Assembly (NCBI GenBank): GCA_016870775.1
Contig: VGAK01000002.1
Span: 62,001-126,000 of the forward strand
Length of the DNA stretch: 64,000 nt
DNA from: Actinomycetota bacterium
GTDB taxonomy: Bacteria > Actinomycetota > Acidimicrobiia > Acidimicrobiales > Ilumatobacteraceae
Direction of reading: 5' to 3'
Position numbers and translations under genes: made by a program. Of this stretch, positions 10,675 through 19,247 are shown piece after piece. How positions within the stretch are numbered: position 1 is the first letter of the stretch; each line of letters opens with the position of its first letter. Under the pieces are notes generated by a model, which saw nothing but the letters and a program-made list of their open reading frames with translations, searched no databases and was not told the origin of the DNA.

Positions 10675-11226
10675 TCAGGTCACGAATGGTGACCGGGTCC
10701 ACAGTTCGCCGTTGTCCTCGCGACCCGTGATGACGGGTTCGCCGTCCAGCACGACCACCTCGACCGGTGTGCTGAGTCCACGGAGGCTGAGTGGCCGATG
10801 GGCGAGAGCCGAGACGCCGTCGGGCAACTGGACGATGTGATCGGCGGGCATCAGGACCTCATCGACCCCGGCCGAGTCGCACAGCCGCGCGGCCAAGTTG
10901 ACCGACGAGCCGATGTAGTCGTTGCCGTCAAAGAGCAGGGCGAGCCCGCTGGCGATCCCCATCCTCATCTTGAGGGGGGCGCAGCGGATCGCCGCCCTCC
11001 GGCGCAACTCCAGGGCAAAGACCAGCGCGTCCAACTGCTCGACCGCCACGATCATGCAGCCGTCACCGAGCCATTTGTCGATGCGCACCCCGGTCTCGGA
11101 GGCCGTGTCGCGGGTCGTCCCGCGCCAGGCGGTCAGGAGACGGGCAGCGGCGTCGTCACCCTGTTCTGCCGTGAATCTCGTGAAATCCGAGATGTCGACG
11201 AAGACGAATGTCCGGGGAACCCGCAT
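10675..11226 (-). CDS. Class III adenylate/guanylate cyclase catalytic domain
   Basis: A stand-alone 183-residue cyclase homology domain likely to make cAMP. Metal-binding Asp11 (VFVDISDFTRF) and Asp55 (KWLGDGC) are present. So are the substrate-specifying pair Lys51 and Asp103 (DYIGSSVN) and the transition-state Asn110/Arg114 (NLAARL). The full catalytic set argues for an active enzyme, with an ATP-type specificity pair. There are no membrane or sensor domains. It lies antisense between the MoxR-like and VWA genes. The ATG at 11226 is 35 bp from the divergent VWA start; minus-strand TAGGGT or TAGGCT boxes lie 10 or 5 nt upstream. Confidence 0.86.
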   Translation of the reverse strand: MRVPRTFVFVDISDFTRFTAEQGDDAAARLLTAWRGTTRDTASETGVRIDKWLGDGCMIVAVEQLDALVFALELRRRAAIRCAPLKMRMGIASGLALLFDGNDYIGSSVNLAARLCDSAGVDEVLMPADHIVQLPDGVSALAHRPLSLRGLSTPVEVVVLDGEPVITGREDNGELWTRSPFVT

Positions 11227-11249
11227 GATGGAGCCTACCCTAGATCAAC

Positions 11250-11255
11250 TAAATT
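11250..11255 (+). promoter_or_regulatory. -10 element (TAAATT) of VWA gene
   Basis: TAAATT ends 6 nt before the ATG at 11262 in the short divergent gap. This is leaderless geometry. Confidence 0.5.
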
Positions 11256-11261
11256 TCGCCC

Positions 11262-13262
11262 ATGGCCACGAGGTTCACCTACTCCCGCTGGGACGGGACC
11301 CAGAAAGGTTTCAGTCTCGATGCCGAGGGGATCCTCGAGGAACTGACCGACGATCTCCTCTACCACGGGGATCTGAATGCCGCACTGCGGCGTCTCATGC
11401 GCGAGGGAATGCGCGACGCCGATGGCGACCGCATCGAGGGTCTTCGCGACATGCTCGAGCGCATCCGCCAGCGCAAGAAGGAGATCGAGGAGAGCGGTGA
11501 TCTCGGTGGCGTCTACTCCGAGATCGCCGACGCGCTCCGCGACATAGTGGACGAGGAGCGCCACGCGGTCGACAATGCGGTGCGCGAGGCCGAGGCATCC
11601 GGTGACGAACGCCGTGCCGAGACTGCCCGCGATGCGGCGATGGAGCGGAATTTCAGGCTCGACATGATGCCCGACGACCTCGCGGGCATGGTGAGGGAGT
11701 TGCAGAACTACGACTTCGAGTCGGATGAGGCTCGGCGGCGCTTCGAGGAGTTGATGGACAAGTTGCGCCAGCAGATGATGCAGCAGATGGTCGACCAGAT
11801 GTCCGACGGGATGAAGAACATGTCGCCGGAGGACATGGCACGGATGAAGGACATGCTGGCTGCCCTGAACGAGATGATCGAGAAGCGCGAGAGGGGAGAG
11901 GACCCCGGCTTCGAGGAGTTCATGGAGCAGTACGGTGACTTCTTCCCCGAGAATCCGCAGAGTCTCGATGAACTGCTCGAGCAGATGGCCCAGCGCATGC
12001 AGGCGATGCAGGCATTCATGAACTCGCTCTCTCCGGAGCAGCGCTCCCAACTCCAGCAGCTCTCCGAGCAGTTGATGGAGGACATGGACCTGAACTGGCA
12101 GGTCCAGCAACTGGGGCAGAAGCTCCAGCAGATGTTCCCCCAGCAGGGTTGGGACCAGCAGTACAACTTCCGTGGCGACGACCAGATGGGCATGCAGGAA
12201 GCGATGGGCGCCATGCAGGAACTCGGCCAGCTCTCCGACATGGAGGGGATGCTGCGCCGGGCGACGAACCCGTCGCAATTGGCCGAGGTGGACCTCGACA
12301 AGGTGAGGGAACTCCTCGGCGAGGACGCCGCCCAGTCGATGGAGCGTCTCGCGGAGATGACCAAGATGCTCGAGGAGGCGGGGCTCATCGACCGCAAGGA
12401 GGGTCGGCTCGAGCTCACCCCGAGGGGCCTGCGAGCGATCGGCAACAATTCGCTGAAAGAGGTCTTCTCGCGTCTCACCAAGGACAAGTTCGGTCAGCAC
12501 AAGACCACGTGGGATGGCAGTGGACACGAGCGCACCTACGACTCGAAGCCCTATGAGTTCGGCGATCCTTTCCGCCTCGACCTGCAGCGCACGATCCGCA
12601 ACGCGATCTCCCGAAACGGGCCCGGCACCCCGGTGCGACTCTCCTCGGACGACTTCGAGATCGAGCGCACCGAGCACACGACGCGGTCATCCACGGTGCT
12701 GATGATCGACCTGTCGATGTCGATGCCGATGCGCGGCAACTTCGTGCCGGCCAAGAAGGTGGCGATGGCGCTGCATTCGCTGATCTCCAGCCAATTCCCC
12801 CGTGACTACCTCGGGCTGGTGGGGTTCTCCGAGACCGCACACGTGATGACGCACGATCAGTTGCCCGAGGTCTCGTGGGACCTCGCCTACGGCACCAACA
12901 TGCAGCACGGTCTCCGGCTGGCGCGCCAATTGCTCGCGCGCCAGAGCGGCACGAAGCAGATCATCATGATCACCGACGGTGAACCGACCGCCCACATCAC
13001 CCCAGCGGGCCAGGTCTACTTCAACTATCCGCCGGTGCGCGAGACGGTCGAGGCGACCCTGCGCGAGGTGGTGCGGTGCACCGGCGATTCCATCACGATC
13101 AACACGTTCGTGCTCGATGCGACGGGCCCGCTGCGCAGGTTCATCGAGCAGATGACGCAGCTCAACCACGGTCGCGCGTTCTTCACCACTCCCGAGACAC
13201 TGGGGGACTTCGTCCTCGTGGACTTCCTCGACAATCGTCGGCGGACCTCGCGAGCCCGCTGA
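11262..13262 (+). CDS. VWA-domain protein, partner of MoxR-like ATPase
   Basis: This 666-residue protein is rich in Met, Gln and Glu across residues 100-330, where long amphipathic helices are expected. It ends in a von Willebrand A domain with the MIDAS motif DLSMS (VLMIDLSMSMPM) and a later ITDGEP Asp site. This arrangement matches the mycobacterial Rv0959 type. With the MoxR-like ATPase it probably forms a chelatase- or chaperone-like complex that uses Mg-dependent VWA binding. The function is not established. A clear intrinsic terminator follows the stop. Confidence 0.83.
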   Translation: MATRFTYSRWDGTQKGFSLDAEGILEELTDDLLYHGDLNAALRRLMREGMRDADGDRIEGLRDMLERIRQRKKEIEESGDLGGVYSEIADALRDIVDEERHAVDNAVREAEASGDERRAETARDAAMERNFRLDMMPDDLAGMVRELQNYDFESDEARRRFEELMDKLRQQMMQQMVDQMSDGMKNMSPEDMARMKDMLAALNEMIEKRERGEDPGFEEFMEQYGDFFPENPQSLDELLEQMAQRMQAMQAFMNSLSPEQRSQLQQLSEQLMEDMDLNWQVQQLGQKLQQMFPQQGWDQQYNFRGDDQMGMQEAMGAMQELGQLSDMEGMLRRATNPSQLAEVDLDKVRELLGEDAAQSMERLAEMTKMLEEAGLIDRKEGRLELTPRGLRAIGNNSLKEVFSRLTKDKFGQHKTTWDGSGHERTYDSKPYEFGDPFRLDLQRTIRNAISRNGPGTPVRLSSDDFEIERTEHTTRSSTVLMIDLSMSMPMRGNFVPAKKVAMALHSLISSQFPRDYLGLVGFSETAHVMTHDQLPEVSWDLAYGTNMQHGLRLARQLLARQSGTKQIIMITDGEPTAHITPAGQVYFNYPPVRETVEATLREVVRCTGDSITINTFVLDATGPLRRFIEQMTQLNHGRAFFTTPETLGDFVLVDFLDNRRRTSRAR

Positions 13263-13273
13263 TCCGTGTTTTT

Positions 13274-13294
13274 CGGGCGTCTTCCGCCCGTTTT
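13274..13294 (+). terminator. Intrinsic terminator after VWA gene
   Basis: CGGGCG-tcttc-CGCCCG forms a 6-bp GC stem with a 5-nt loop directly followed by TTTT. It begins 11 bp after the stop codon. Confidence 0.75.
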
Positions 13295-13506
13295 CGCGTG
13301 AAATGGGCCGAGAGGCCCCGAAATCACCCGTGTTTCGTGGTCAATGTGGTTCCGTGGATGGGTCGCATGGGGATGATCGTCGCGAAACCCCCCTGAAAGT
13401 TGCCTTTTGCGGGGTCCTTTGTCAAAATGTCACCGCTGTAGTTTCAGGGGTGAAAGTCGGCGGCTTCCGGGTCGTCGCCTGCTCCTTCAGGGGAGGCGGA
13501 CCGAGA

Positions 13507-13782
13507 ATGCAAGAAACACCCGTGAGCCTGAGCCAGGAACGTGGTTGGCAAGACCAGGCGAACTGTCTCGGTGTCGATCCCGACCTGTTCTTTCCGGAGC
13601 GTGGTGCCAGCACCCGCGAGGCCAAGGAAGTCTGCCGGGGTTGCATCGTGCGCGGTGAATGCCTCGAGTACGCACTTGCCAACGGCGAGAAATTCGGGAT
13701 CTGGGGAGGACTCTCCGAACGTGAGCGTCGCAGACTCCGTCGTCAACGCGCCCAAGCAACGCGGCGCGTCGGTACCGCTTGA
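13507..13782 (+). CDS. WhiB-family [4Fe-4S] regulator (WhiB2/WhmD-like)
   Basis: WhiB proteins are actinobacterial iron-sulfur transcription regulators that act with sigma factors. This 91-residue protein has four Cys (NCLG, then CRGC, then ECLEY) to bind the cluster, the FGIWGGLSERERR turn and a basic C-terminus. The GGSTREAK-like and LEYALANGEKFGIWGG sequences are closest to the Streptomyces WhiB / mycobacterial WhiB2 group, linked to septation and cell division in those hosts. ATG 13507 has GGGGAGG 9 nt upstream. About 210 bases of non-coding DNA before it probably hold its promoter. Confidence 0.93.
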   Translation: MQETPVSLSQERGWQDQANCLGVDPDLFFPERGASTREAKEVCRGCIVRGECLEYALANGEKFGIWGGLSERERRRLRRQRAQATRRVGTA

Positions 13783-14574
13783 TCAGCCGGCGAGTCGCGC
13801 CTCGATCGTGCGCGAGTCGTCGAGGTCGAGTTCGCTCCATCGAGCCGGATCGATCCGCGCGAGCGCGGCACGCGGCACGAGTCCGACAAGTTCCGACCTG
13901 AGAACCCGGGCGCCGGGGGGCAGTGCGGCGACGATCGCGTCGTGGGCCACGTCGGGACCGGTGCGGACCGGATCCACGAGGTTCACACTCACCTGGGTGT
14001 GATGCCCGGTCTGGAGGCCCAGTGTGCGGATCGTGTCGGTCCTCACCAGTGATGCGACGGTGCGCGTGGTCGCAAGATCGATGCCATCGATCCACAGGTT
14101 CCACGCCACGAGCGGACCGCGTGCCCCCGCGCAGATTGCGCCGGCGCGCGGATGTGCCACCGTGGGACCGGTGTCCGGCACCAACCCACGGAACGCCTCC
14201 CGGCGCACCGTGGGCAGGGACCTCTCCGGACCGTAGAGGAAGCAGGGGATTCCCAGCTCGGTCGCGGCCCACGCGCAGAAGGAGTCCCGTGCCGCGATCG
14301 CGTCGGCCATCGATGCCTCGCCCAGCGGCACGAAGGGGACCACATCGATGGTGCCGAGCCTCGGGTGGACCCCGGCGTGAGCACCGAGGTCGAGATTCTC
14401 CAACGCCCACCATGCGAGATTCCGGGGGGCGCTCGTCCCGACGAGTGTGGCGACACTCCGGTTGTGGTCGGCGTCGGCGTGGAGATCCAGCAGCGAGGAG
14501 CCACAGCTCGCAACCATGCCCTCGATCAGGCCGGGGTCGCGTCCCTCGCTGATGTTCACCACGCACTCGAGCAC
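13783..14574 (-). CDS. Glutamate formiminotransferase (formiminotransferase domain only)
   Basis: It transfers the formimino group from formiminoglutamate to tetrahydrofolate in histidine degradation. The 263-residue product has the family start LECVVNISEGRD, the DADHNRSVATLVG motif and the HAGVHPRLGTIDVVPFVPL motif. The C-terminal cyclodeaminase half of mammalian FTCD is absent. No hut genes are in the window, so the pathway role is inferred from family alone. The stop codon directly abuts the whiB stop. GTG is the start, with a weak TAGGAA box 6 nt upstream. Confidence 0.85.
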   Translation of the reverse strand: MLECVVNISEGRDPGLIEGMVASCGSSLLDLHADADHNRSVATLVGTSAPRNLAWWALENLDLGAHAGVHPRLGTIDVVPFVPLGEASMADAIAARDSFCAWAATELGIPCFLYGPERSLPTVRREAFRGLVPDTGPTVAHPRAGAICAGARGPLVAWNLWIDGIDLATTRTVASLVRTDTIRTLGLQTGHHTQVSVNLVDPVRTGPDVAHDAIVAALPPGARVLRSELVGLVPRAALARIDPARWSELDLDDSRTIEARLAG

Positions 14575-14643
14575 GACTGCTTCCTATCGTCCATGGCATC
14601 CTGCCAGTCGTCTCCGCCCCTGCGCCGATCCGGTGTCGAGGGA

Positions 14644-14649
14644 TAGAGT
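14644..14649 (+). promoter_or_regulatory. -10 element (TAGAGT) of tatA
   Basis: TAGAGT ends 6 nt before the tatA ATG with no Shine-Dalgarno. This is leaderless geometry. Confidence 0.5.
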
Positions 14650-14655
14650 TGGCGC

Positions 14656-14823
14656 ATGGGAACTCAGGAACTGCTCATCGTCCTCATCGTGGTGCTCGTG
14701 CTCTTCGGGGGGTCGCAACTTCCCAAGCTGGCGCGCAACCTCGGAACCGCCCAACGCGAGTTGAAGAAAGGCATGGAACAGGGCAAGAACCCGCCGTCCG
14801 AGGAGTCTCCGGACAAGTCGTGA
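14656..14823 (+). CDS. tatA: Sec-independent translocase subunit TatA
   Basis: This short 55-residue protein has one N-terminal membrane helix (QELLIVLIVVLVLFGGSQLP), the FGG-x-x-LP hinge and the amphipathic helix KLARNLGTAQRELKKGM, followed by a charged tail. This is the TatA/E layout for forming the twin-arginine pore. tatB and tatC are not in the window. The gene is a single unit between two minus-strand genes. Confidence 0.92.
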   Translation: MGTQELLIVLIVVLVLFGGSQLPKLARNLGTAQRELKKGMEQGKNPPSEESPDKS

Positions 14824-14864
14824 AACCGCCCTGCGGTTCGGTCGCCTGACTCCCGTTCGCGGGC

Positions 14865-15179
14865 TCAGACGTGCAGGGCGCGTCGACGCTTCAGGATCCG
14901 GCGACGCTCACGCTCGCTGGTACCGCCCCACACGCCGTGCTCGATGCGCTCGGTGAGCGCGTACTCGAGGCACTTGTCGGCGACTGGGCAAGCCTTGCAG
15001 ATCGCCCTGGCCCGCTCGACACCGACACCATCGGAGGGAAAGAAGGTCACCGGGGGGTAGTCCCGGCAGTTGCCCCCGCCCATCCATGCGGTGGGGGAAT
15101 CGTCGAATGGCCTCGGCTTGTCGGCCTCGACCACCACCAGCCGGCGTGGCTCGCCTGTGATCTCGAGTTTCAGGTTCAT
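14865..15179 (-). CDS. WhiB-family [4Fe-4S] regulator (second copy)
   Basis: This 104-residue product has an N-terminal extension (NLKLEITGEPRRLVVVEAD) before the WhiB core. Its cluster Cys lie in GNCRDYPP, CKACPVADKCLEY, followed by HGVWGGTSERERRR and a basic tail. The internal start at 15179 is chosen over longer frames because AAGGAG/GGAGAG lies just upstream on the minus strand. It is not a close duplicate of the whiB at 13507, so the two probably serve different regulons. The 242 bases upstream hold no gene. Confidence 0.92.
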   Translation of the reverse strand: MNLKLEITGEPRRLVVVEADKPRPFDDSPTAWMGGGNCRDYPPVTFFPSDGVGVERARAICKACPVADKCLEYALTERIEHGVWGGTSERERRRILKRRRALHV

Positions 15180-15408
15180 GGCTCTCCTTCCGCATCCCTT
15201 GTGGTGGATGCCCCGGGTCGATGCCATCTCTGACATCGAGTCATGGCGGAAAGTTCCCGCAAACTCAGTCAAGCATCACGGTCCGTCGCGTGGGGGTCGG
15301 GCACGCCGAAGAATCGGCAATAATCGTTTGTCCACAGCACTCAATCCGAAGTTTTCGGTCGGTTTCGCCCCTGTTCTGCCCACTCTGATGCGCGTCACCG
15401 ATGAACGG

Positions 15409-15414
15409 TAGGGT
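15409..15414 (+). promoter_or_regulatory. -10 element (TAGGGT) for the pstB-phoU-kinase-regulator unit
   Basis: TAGGGT ends 7 nt before the ATG at 15422. It is the likely start of the transcript that runs into pstB and phoU. Confidence 0.45.
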
Positions 15415-15421
15415 TGTGGAT

Positions 15422-15688
15422 ATGTCTGAGGTCCAGGTCGCTCAACCGCCGCGCGCGCACGCGCGGATCGTGTACCTCGGTGCGGTGTCCCCGCATTGGG
15501 AGGTCTACGCGGATTGGGGTGACCGGGCCCTGCTCGAGGAGTTCCGCACCCGGGTGCTTGCGCGCCTCGTTCTGCTGACCAAGGACGATCCCCAGTTCCG
15601 GCGCAACGCCGCTCGCATCGTGCGCGACGCCGAGCGTGAGGCGATCACCATCGAATGGGACACCGGGGATCCTGACTTCGAGCTCTGA
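15422..15688 (+). CDS. Conserved-looking hypothetical protein upstream of pstB
   Basis: I do not recognise this 88-residue soluble protein. It has a strand-like start ([22 protein letters not shown]), a helical basic middle ([36 protein letters not shown], given here as positions 38-73) and an acidic end. It lies 46 bp before pstB on the same strand, with a leaderless-type promoter, so it may be the first gene of the phosphate-signalling transcript. ATG 15422 is preferred over an in-frame ATG at 15401, which would lie upstream of the -10 box. Confidence 0.65.
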   Translation: MSEVQVAQPPRAHARIVYLGAVSPHWEVYADWGDRALLEEFRTRVLARLVLLTKDDPQFRRNAARIVRDAEREAITIEWDTGDPDFEL

Positions 15689-15734
15689 ACGCGGCGGCGA
15701 TCGTGTTGCGCAACAAGTACCAGAACAGGTGGTG

Positions 15735-16586
15735 ATGATGCCAGCCGACACCCGCATCGACGGCACCGTCGAGGAGCACCATGCCAAGATGCCCGATCCC
15801 GAGAAGGTGGTCCTCACGACCGACGGTCTCGAGGTCTGGTACGGGGAGTTCCGTGCCGTCCGCGACGTCTCGATGTACGTGAGGCGCAGTGAGATCACCG
15901 CGTTCATCGGTCCATCGGGCTGCGGCAAGTCGACGGTTCTCCGGTGCTTCAACAGGATGAACGATCTGATCCCGGGCGCCAGGGTCGAGGGTCGGGTGGC
16001 ATACCACGGGATCGACTTGTACGGCCCGGAGGCCGATGCGGGCGAGGTGCGCCGGCGCATCGGAATGGTGTTCCAGAAGCCGAACCCGTTCCCCAAGAGC
16101 ATCTACGACAACGTCGCCTACGGCCCGCGCGTGAACGGAACGAAGAAGAAGGTCGACCTCGATGCGATCGTCGAGAAGTCATTGCGGGGTGCCGCGCTCT
16201 GGGACGAGGTGAAGGACCGCCTCGGTGCCTCTGCGATGGGGTTGTCCGGTGGTCAGCAGCAACGGCTCTGCATCGCGCGGTCGATCGCGATCGAGCCCGA
16301 GGTGCTGCTGATGGACGAGCCCTGCTCGGCGCTCGATCCGATCGCGACGGCGCGCATAGAGGACCTGATGCAGGAGATCAAGCGGGAGTACACGATCGTG
16401 ATCGTGACCCACAACATGCAGCAGGCCGCCCGGGTGTCCGACTCGACCGCGTTCTTCACGACGGAGATGAACGAGGTGAGCGACCGGCGCACCGGCGTGC
16501 TCGTCGAGTTCAACTCGACCCAGCAACTCTTCTCGCGTCCGGACGATCCGCGGACCGAGGCATACATCACGGGGAGGTTCGGCTGA
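15735..16586 (+). CDS. pstB: Phosphate ABC transporter ATP-binding protein
   Basis: This is the ATPase of the high-affinity phosphate importer, and in many bacteria it also signals with PhoU to the PhoR-type kinase. About 283 residues carry Walker [10 protein letters not shown], the PstB-typical [16 protein letters not shown]-loop [20 protein letters not shown], signature LSGGQQQRL and Walker [20 protein letters not shown] 15729, ATG 15735 and ATG 15738 are all possible starts and none has a clear ribosome site. pstS, pstC and pstA are not in the window. It overlaps phoU by one base (TGATG). Confidence 0.95.
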   Translation: MMPADTRIDGTVEEHHAKMPDPEKVVLTTDGLEVWYGEFRAVRDVSMYVRRSEITAFIGPSGCGKSTVLRCFNRMNDLIPGARVEGRVAYHGIDLYGPEADAGEVRRRIGMVFQKPNPFPKSIYDNVAYGPRVNGTKKKVDLDAIVEKSLRGAALWDEVKDRLGASAMGLSGGQQQRLCIARSIAIEPEVLLMDEPCSALDPIATARIEDLMQEIKREYTIVIVTHNMQQAARVSDSTAFFTTEMNEVSDRRTGVLVEFNSTQQLFSRPDDPRTEAYITGRFG

Positions 16587-17335
16587 TGGACGAACTGCGC
16601 AAGTCCTTCCACCAGGAGCTCGACGAGGTCCGTGCCAGGTTGGCCTGGCTCGCCGCGAAGGTGATCGAGGCGATCCCCCGGGCGACGCAGGTGCTCCTCA
16701 ACGGCGACCTCGAGGGTGCCGACGCGCTCATCAAGGACGACGATGAGATCGACGCGCACTCGGTGGATCTCGAGGAGAAGTGCTACCAGTTGCTCGCCCT
16801 CCAGGCGCCGGTCGCCGGCGACCTGCGCCAGCTGGTCGCCATCCTGAAGATGGTGGGCGAGGTCGAGCGGTCCGCGGACCTCACGGTGAACATCTGCAAG
16901 GCGGCCCGGAGGATCTACGGGCACCAGCTCGATCCACGGATGCGCGGGTTGGTGGCGCGGATGGGCGAACAGGCCCAGCAGTTGTTCGTGTCGTCACTCG
17001 AGGCGTTCGAGACCAACGACGCCGCCAAGGCGGCGGCGATCGACGACATGGACTCGTTCCTCGACGGTCTCCAGCGCGAGTTCGTCCGCACCATCTTCGA
17101 GAGCCACGCCGACGAGAGGATCGACCTGCAGGTCGCGATCCAGATGGCGATGGTGGCGCGGTTCTACGAGCGGATCGGCGACCACGCGGTGAACATCGGC
17201 GAGCGGGTGAGGTACCTGGTGACCGGCTGGCTCCCCGAGCACAAGGGTGCGGAACGCTGGAAGAGCAGTCGTCCGGAGGACGACACCGACGGTCTGCCCC
17301 GCATCGAGGGCTTCGAGAACCCGTCGCAGAAGTGA
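16586..17335 (+). CDS. phoU: Phosphate signalling protein PhoU
   Basis: PhoU links the Pst transporter to the phosphate-sensing kinase and represses the regulon when phosphate is plentiful. The 249-residue product is all-helical with two copies of the PhoU repeat, each with a metal-binding-type E/D-rich helix (VGEVERSADLTVNIC in the first, ARFYERIGDHAVNIGERV in the second). The ATG is overlapped by the pstB stop, so the two are coupled. The sensor kinase follows 27 bp later. Confidence 0.94.
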   Translation: MDELRKSFHQELDEVRARLAWLAAKVIEAIPRATQVLLNGDLEGADALIKDDDEIDAHSVDLEEKCYQLLALQAPVAGDLRQLVAILKMVGEVERSADLTVNICKAARRIYGHQLDPRMRGLVARMGEQAQQLFVSSLEAFETNDAAKAAAIDDMDSFLDGLQREFVRTIFESHADERIDLQVAIQMAMVARFYERIGDHAVNIGERVRYLVTGWLPEHKGAERWKSSRPEDDTDGLPRIEGFENPSQK

Positions 17336-17362
17336 TCGGCCGATGACGGGGAGCCGAGCCCA

Positions 17363-18541
17363 GTGAACTGGTTCCTCCTCGGTCTCTCGGTTGGGGGTGC
17401 AGCCGGGGCGCTGGTCGCGGTGCGGTTCTGGTCGCGCCGAGCAGTGGATGGCATCGTCGCATCCCCTGCGATCACCGAGACCGTCACGCCCCCCGGCGAC
17501 GCCGCGGGGTTGCACAGGAGTCTCGAGGCGTTGCCGATCGGTGTGGTGGCGTTCCATGCGGACGGGTCGGTGCTGGCGAGGAATTCACGCGCCGATGCCG
17601 CAACGGGCGTGCGCCACGCTGATCTCCTCGTCGAGTCGACGATCGACAGGCTTGCTCGCGCGGCCCGCTCGGGAGCGGTGGCCCAGGAGCAGGTGACCCT
17701 GGTCGGCCCACCGCCGCGGGTCTTTGCGGTGCGTGCGGTTCCCGTTGCCGACGGAGGTGCGGTGGTGTCGGTCGAGGACGTGACGGAGCGGCACCGGTTG
17801 GATGCGGTGCGGACCGACTTCGTGGCCAACGTCAGCCATGAACTGCGCACGCCGGTGGGGGCGGTGTCGGTGCTCGCAGAGACTCTCGAGGGGGAGGTGC
17901 AGGACGAGACACTCCTCCGGCTCGTGCGGCGGATGCAGAACGAGACGGCACGGATGACCCGCACGATCGACGATCTGCTCGAGTTGTCGCGCATCGAGAT
18001 GGGCGGGGAGATTCTGGTCGGTCGCGTGGATCTCGCAGAGGTCGCGCGCGAGACCGTGGACCGGTACGCCGATCTGGCGCGCGCGGGTGGCGTCTCGGTG
18101 GCGGTGCGGAGCATCGAGGGGGATGCCACGGTCAACGGTGATTCGCATCAGTTGGCGTCGGTGGTGGGGAACCTCGTGGAGAACGCCATCAAGTACTCGA
18201 CAGAGGGCGGGAGGGTCCTCGTCACGGTGATCCCGTCCGTCGATCGGGTTGACGTCGAGGTCCACGACCAGGGGATCGGCATCCCCGCCGCGAGTTTGGA
18301 CCGGATCTTCGAGCGGTTCTACCGGATCGACAAGGCCCGCAGCAGGGTCACCGGGGGCACCGGGCTCGGACTCTCGATCGTGCGCAACATCGTGACCAAC
18401 CATGGCGGTGAAGTGAACGTGACCTCACGGGAAGGTGAAGGATCGATCTTCACGGTCTCACTGCCGCGCAACGGTCGGGTTCTCGGGGACATACTCGACC
18501 GTGATGAACGCGGCCCAGACTCCGATGGTGCCCGTGGCTAG
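17363..18541 (+). CDS. Sensor histidine kinase (SenX3/PhoR-like)
   Basis: This 392-residue kinase has one N-terminal membrane segment (residues 3-22), a PAS-like sensor region (about 50-142), then HisKA with His159 in FVANVSHELRTP and HATPase_c (N box NLVENAIKYS, G1 DQGIGIP, G2 GGTGLGLSI). Its position after pstB-phoU and the minimal single-helix anchor match SenX3/PhoR-type phosphate sensors, which read the Pst-PhoU state rather than an external ligand. GTG 17363 has GGGGAG upstream. It overlaps the response-regulator start. Confidence 0.92.
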   Translation: MNWFLLGLSVGGAAGALVAVRFWSRRAVDGIVASPAITETVTPPGDAAGLHRSLEALPIGVVAFHADGSVLARNSRADAATGVRHADLLVESTIDRLARAARSGAVAQEQVTLVGPPPRVFAVRAVPVADGGAVVSVEDVTERHRLDAVRTDFVANVSHELRTPVGAVSVLAETLEGEVQDETLLRLVRRMQNETARMTRTIDDLLELSRIEMGGEILVGRVDLAEVARETVDRYADLARAGGVSVAVRSIEGDATVNGDSHQLASVVGNLVENAIKYSTEGGRVLVTVIPSVDRVDVEVHDQGIGIPAASLDRIFERFYRIDKARSRVTGGTGLGLSIVRNIVTNHGGEVNVTSREGEGSIFTVSLPRNGRVLGDILDRDERGPDSDGARG

Positions 18542-19238
18542 TGCGACGGTCCTGGTGGTGGAGGACGAGGAGTCCTTCATCGAGGCCCTGCAGGTGGGCC
18601 TGCGGCGCGAGGGATACCGGGTCGAGGTGGCCCGGGACGGGGTGCAGGCGCTCGAGATGTTCGATGTCGTGCAGCCCGACGTGATCCTCCTGGACGTGAT
18701 GCTCCCGCGGATGTCGGGGATCGACGTGTGCCGCGCGCTGCGCAAGAAGACATCGACGCCGATCATCATGGTGACCGCCAAGGGTGCCGAGATCGACACG
18801 GTGGTGGGTCTCGAGGTGGGTGCCGACGACTACGTCACCAAGCCCTACCGGCTGCGCGAATTGACGGCGCGGATGCGTGCCGTGATGCGTCGCGGCACCC
18901 AGGAACGCGGCGGGGAGCTGTCGGCGGGTGCACTCGAAATCGACGGCATCATCCTCGATCCCGATCAGCACCTCGTGATGGTGCGCGGAGAGACGTTGCA
19001 CCTCCCGTTGAAGGAGTTCGAGTTGCTCCACCTGCTCCTCGCCAATGCCGGTCGTGTCCTGCCGCGCGAGACGCTCATCGACCGCGTGTGGGGCAGCGAC
19101 TACGTCGGTGACACCAAGACGCTCGATGTGCACATCAAGCGCCTGCGCTCCAAGATCGAGGACGATCCCGGCCACCCCGGCCGGATCGTGACGATCCGCG
19201 GTCTCGGATACAAGTTCGAGAAGCGCACCGGCACATAG
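18504..19238 (+). CDS. OmpR-family response regulator (RegX3/PhoB-like)
   Basis: The receiver domain has the acidic pair VVEDEE, phospho-acceptor Asp64 in VILLDVMLPRMSG, the Thr in IIMVTAKG and Lys in YVTKPYRLREL. It is followed by a winged-helix DNA-binding domain ending in KTLDVHIKRLRSKIEDDP and IRGLGYKFE. It is the cognate regulator of the upstream kinase and probably the phosphate-regulon activator. Starts at ATG 18504, ATG 18525 and GTG 18534 are all in frame; none has a clear ribosome site and all overlap the kinase gene. Length with the first start is 244 residues. Confidence 0.93.
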   Translation: MNAAQTPMVPVASATVLVVEDEESFIEALQVGLRREGYRVEVARDGVQALEMFDVVQPDVILLDVMLPRMSGIDVCRALRKKTSTPIIMVTAKGAEIDTVVGLEVGADDYVTKPYRLRELTARMRAVMRRGTQERGGELSAGALEIDGIILDPDQHLVMVRGETLHLPLKEFELLHLLLANAGRVLPRETLIDRVWGSDYVGDTKTLDVHIKRLRSKIEDDPGHPGRIVTIRGLGYKFEKRTGT

Positions 19239-19241
19239 CAT
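19236..19241 (+). promoter_or_regulatory. -10 element (TAGCAT) of MFS gene, overlapping the regulator stop
   Basis: TAGCAT contains the stop codon of the response regulator and ends 6 nt before the GTG at 19248. This is leaderless geometry. Confidence 0.45.
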
Positions 19242-19247
19242 CGCTGC

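Noticed and set aside
9206-13262. Magnesium chelatase for chlorophyll synthesis
   Set aside because: No chlH-like or other bacteriochlorophyll gene is present, and the pair matches the MoxR-like/VWA pairs of non-photosynthetic actinobacteria.
18542-19247. Second small gene antisense to the response regulator
   Set aside because: Frames there lack a ribosome site, -10 box or recognisable domain and are explained by codon bias of the sense gene.
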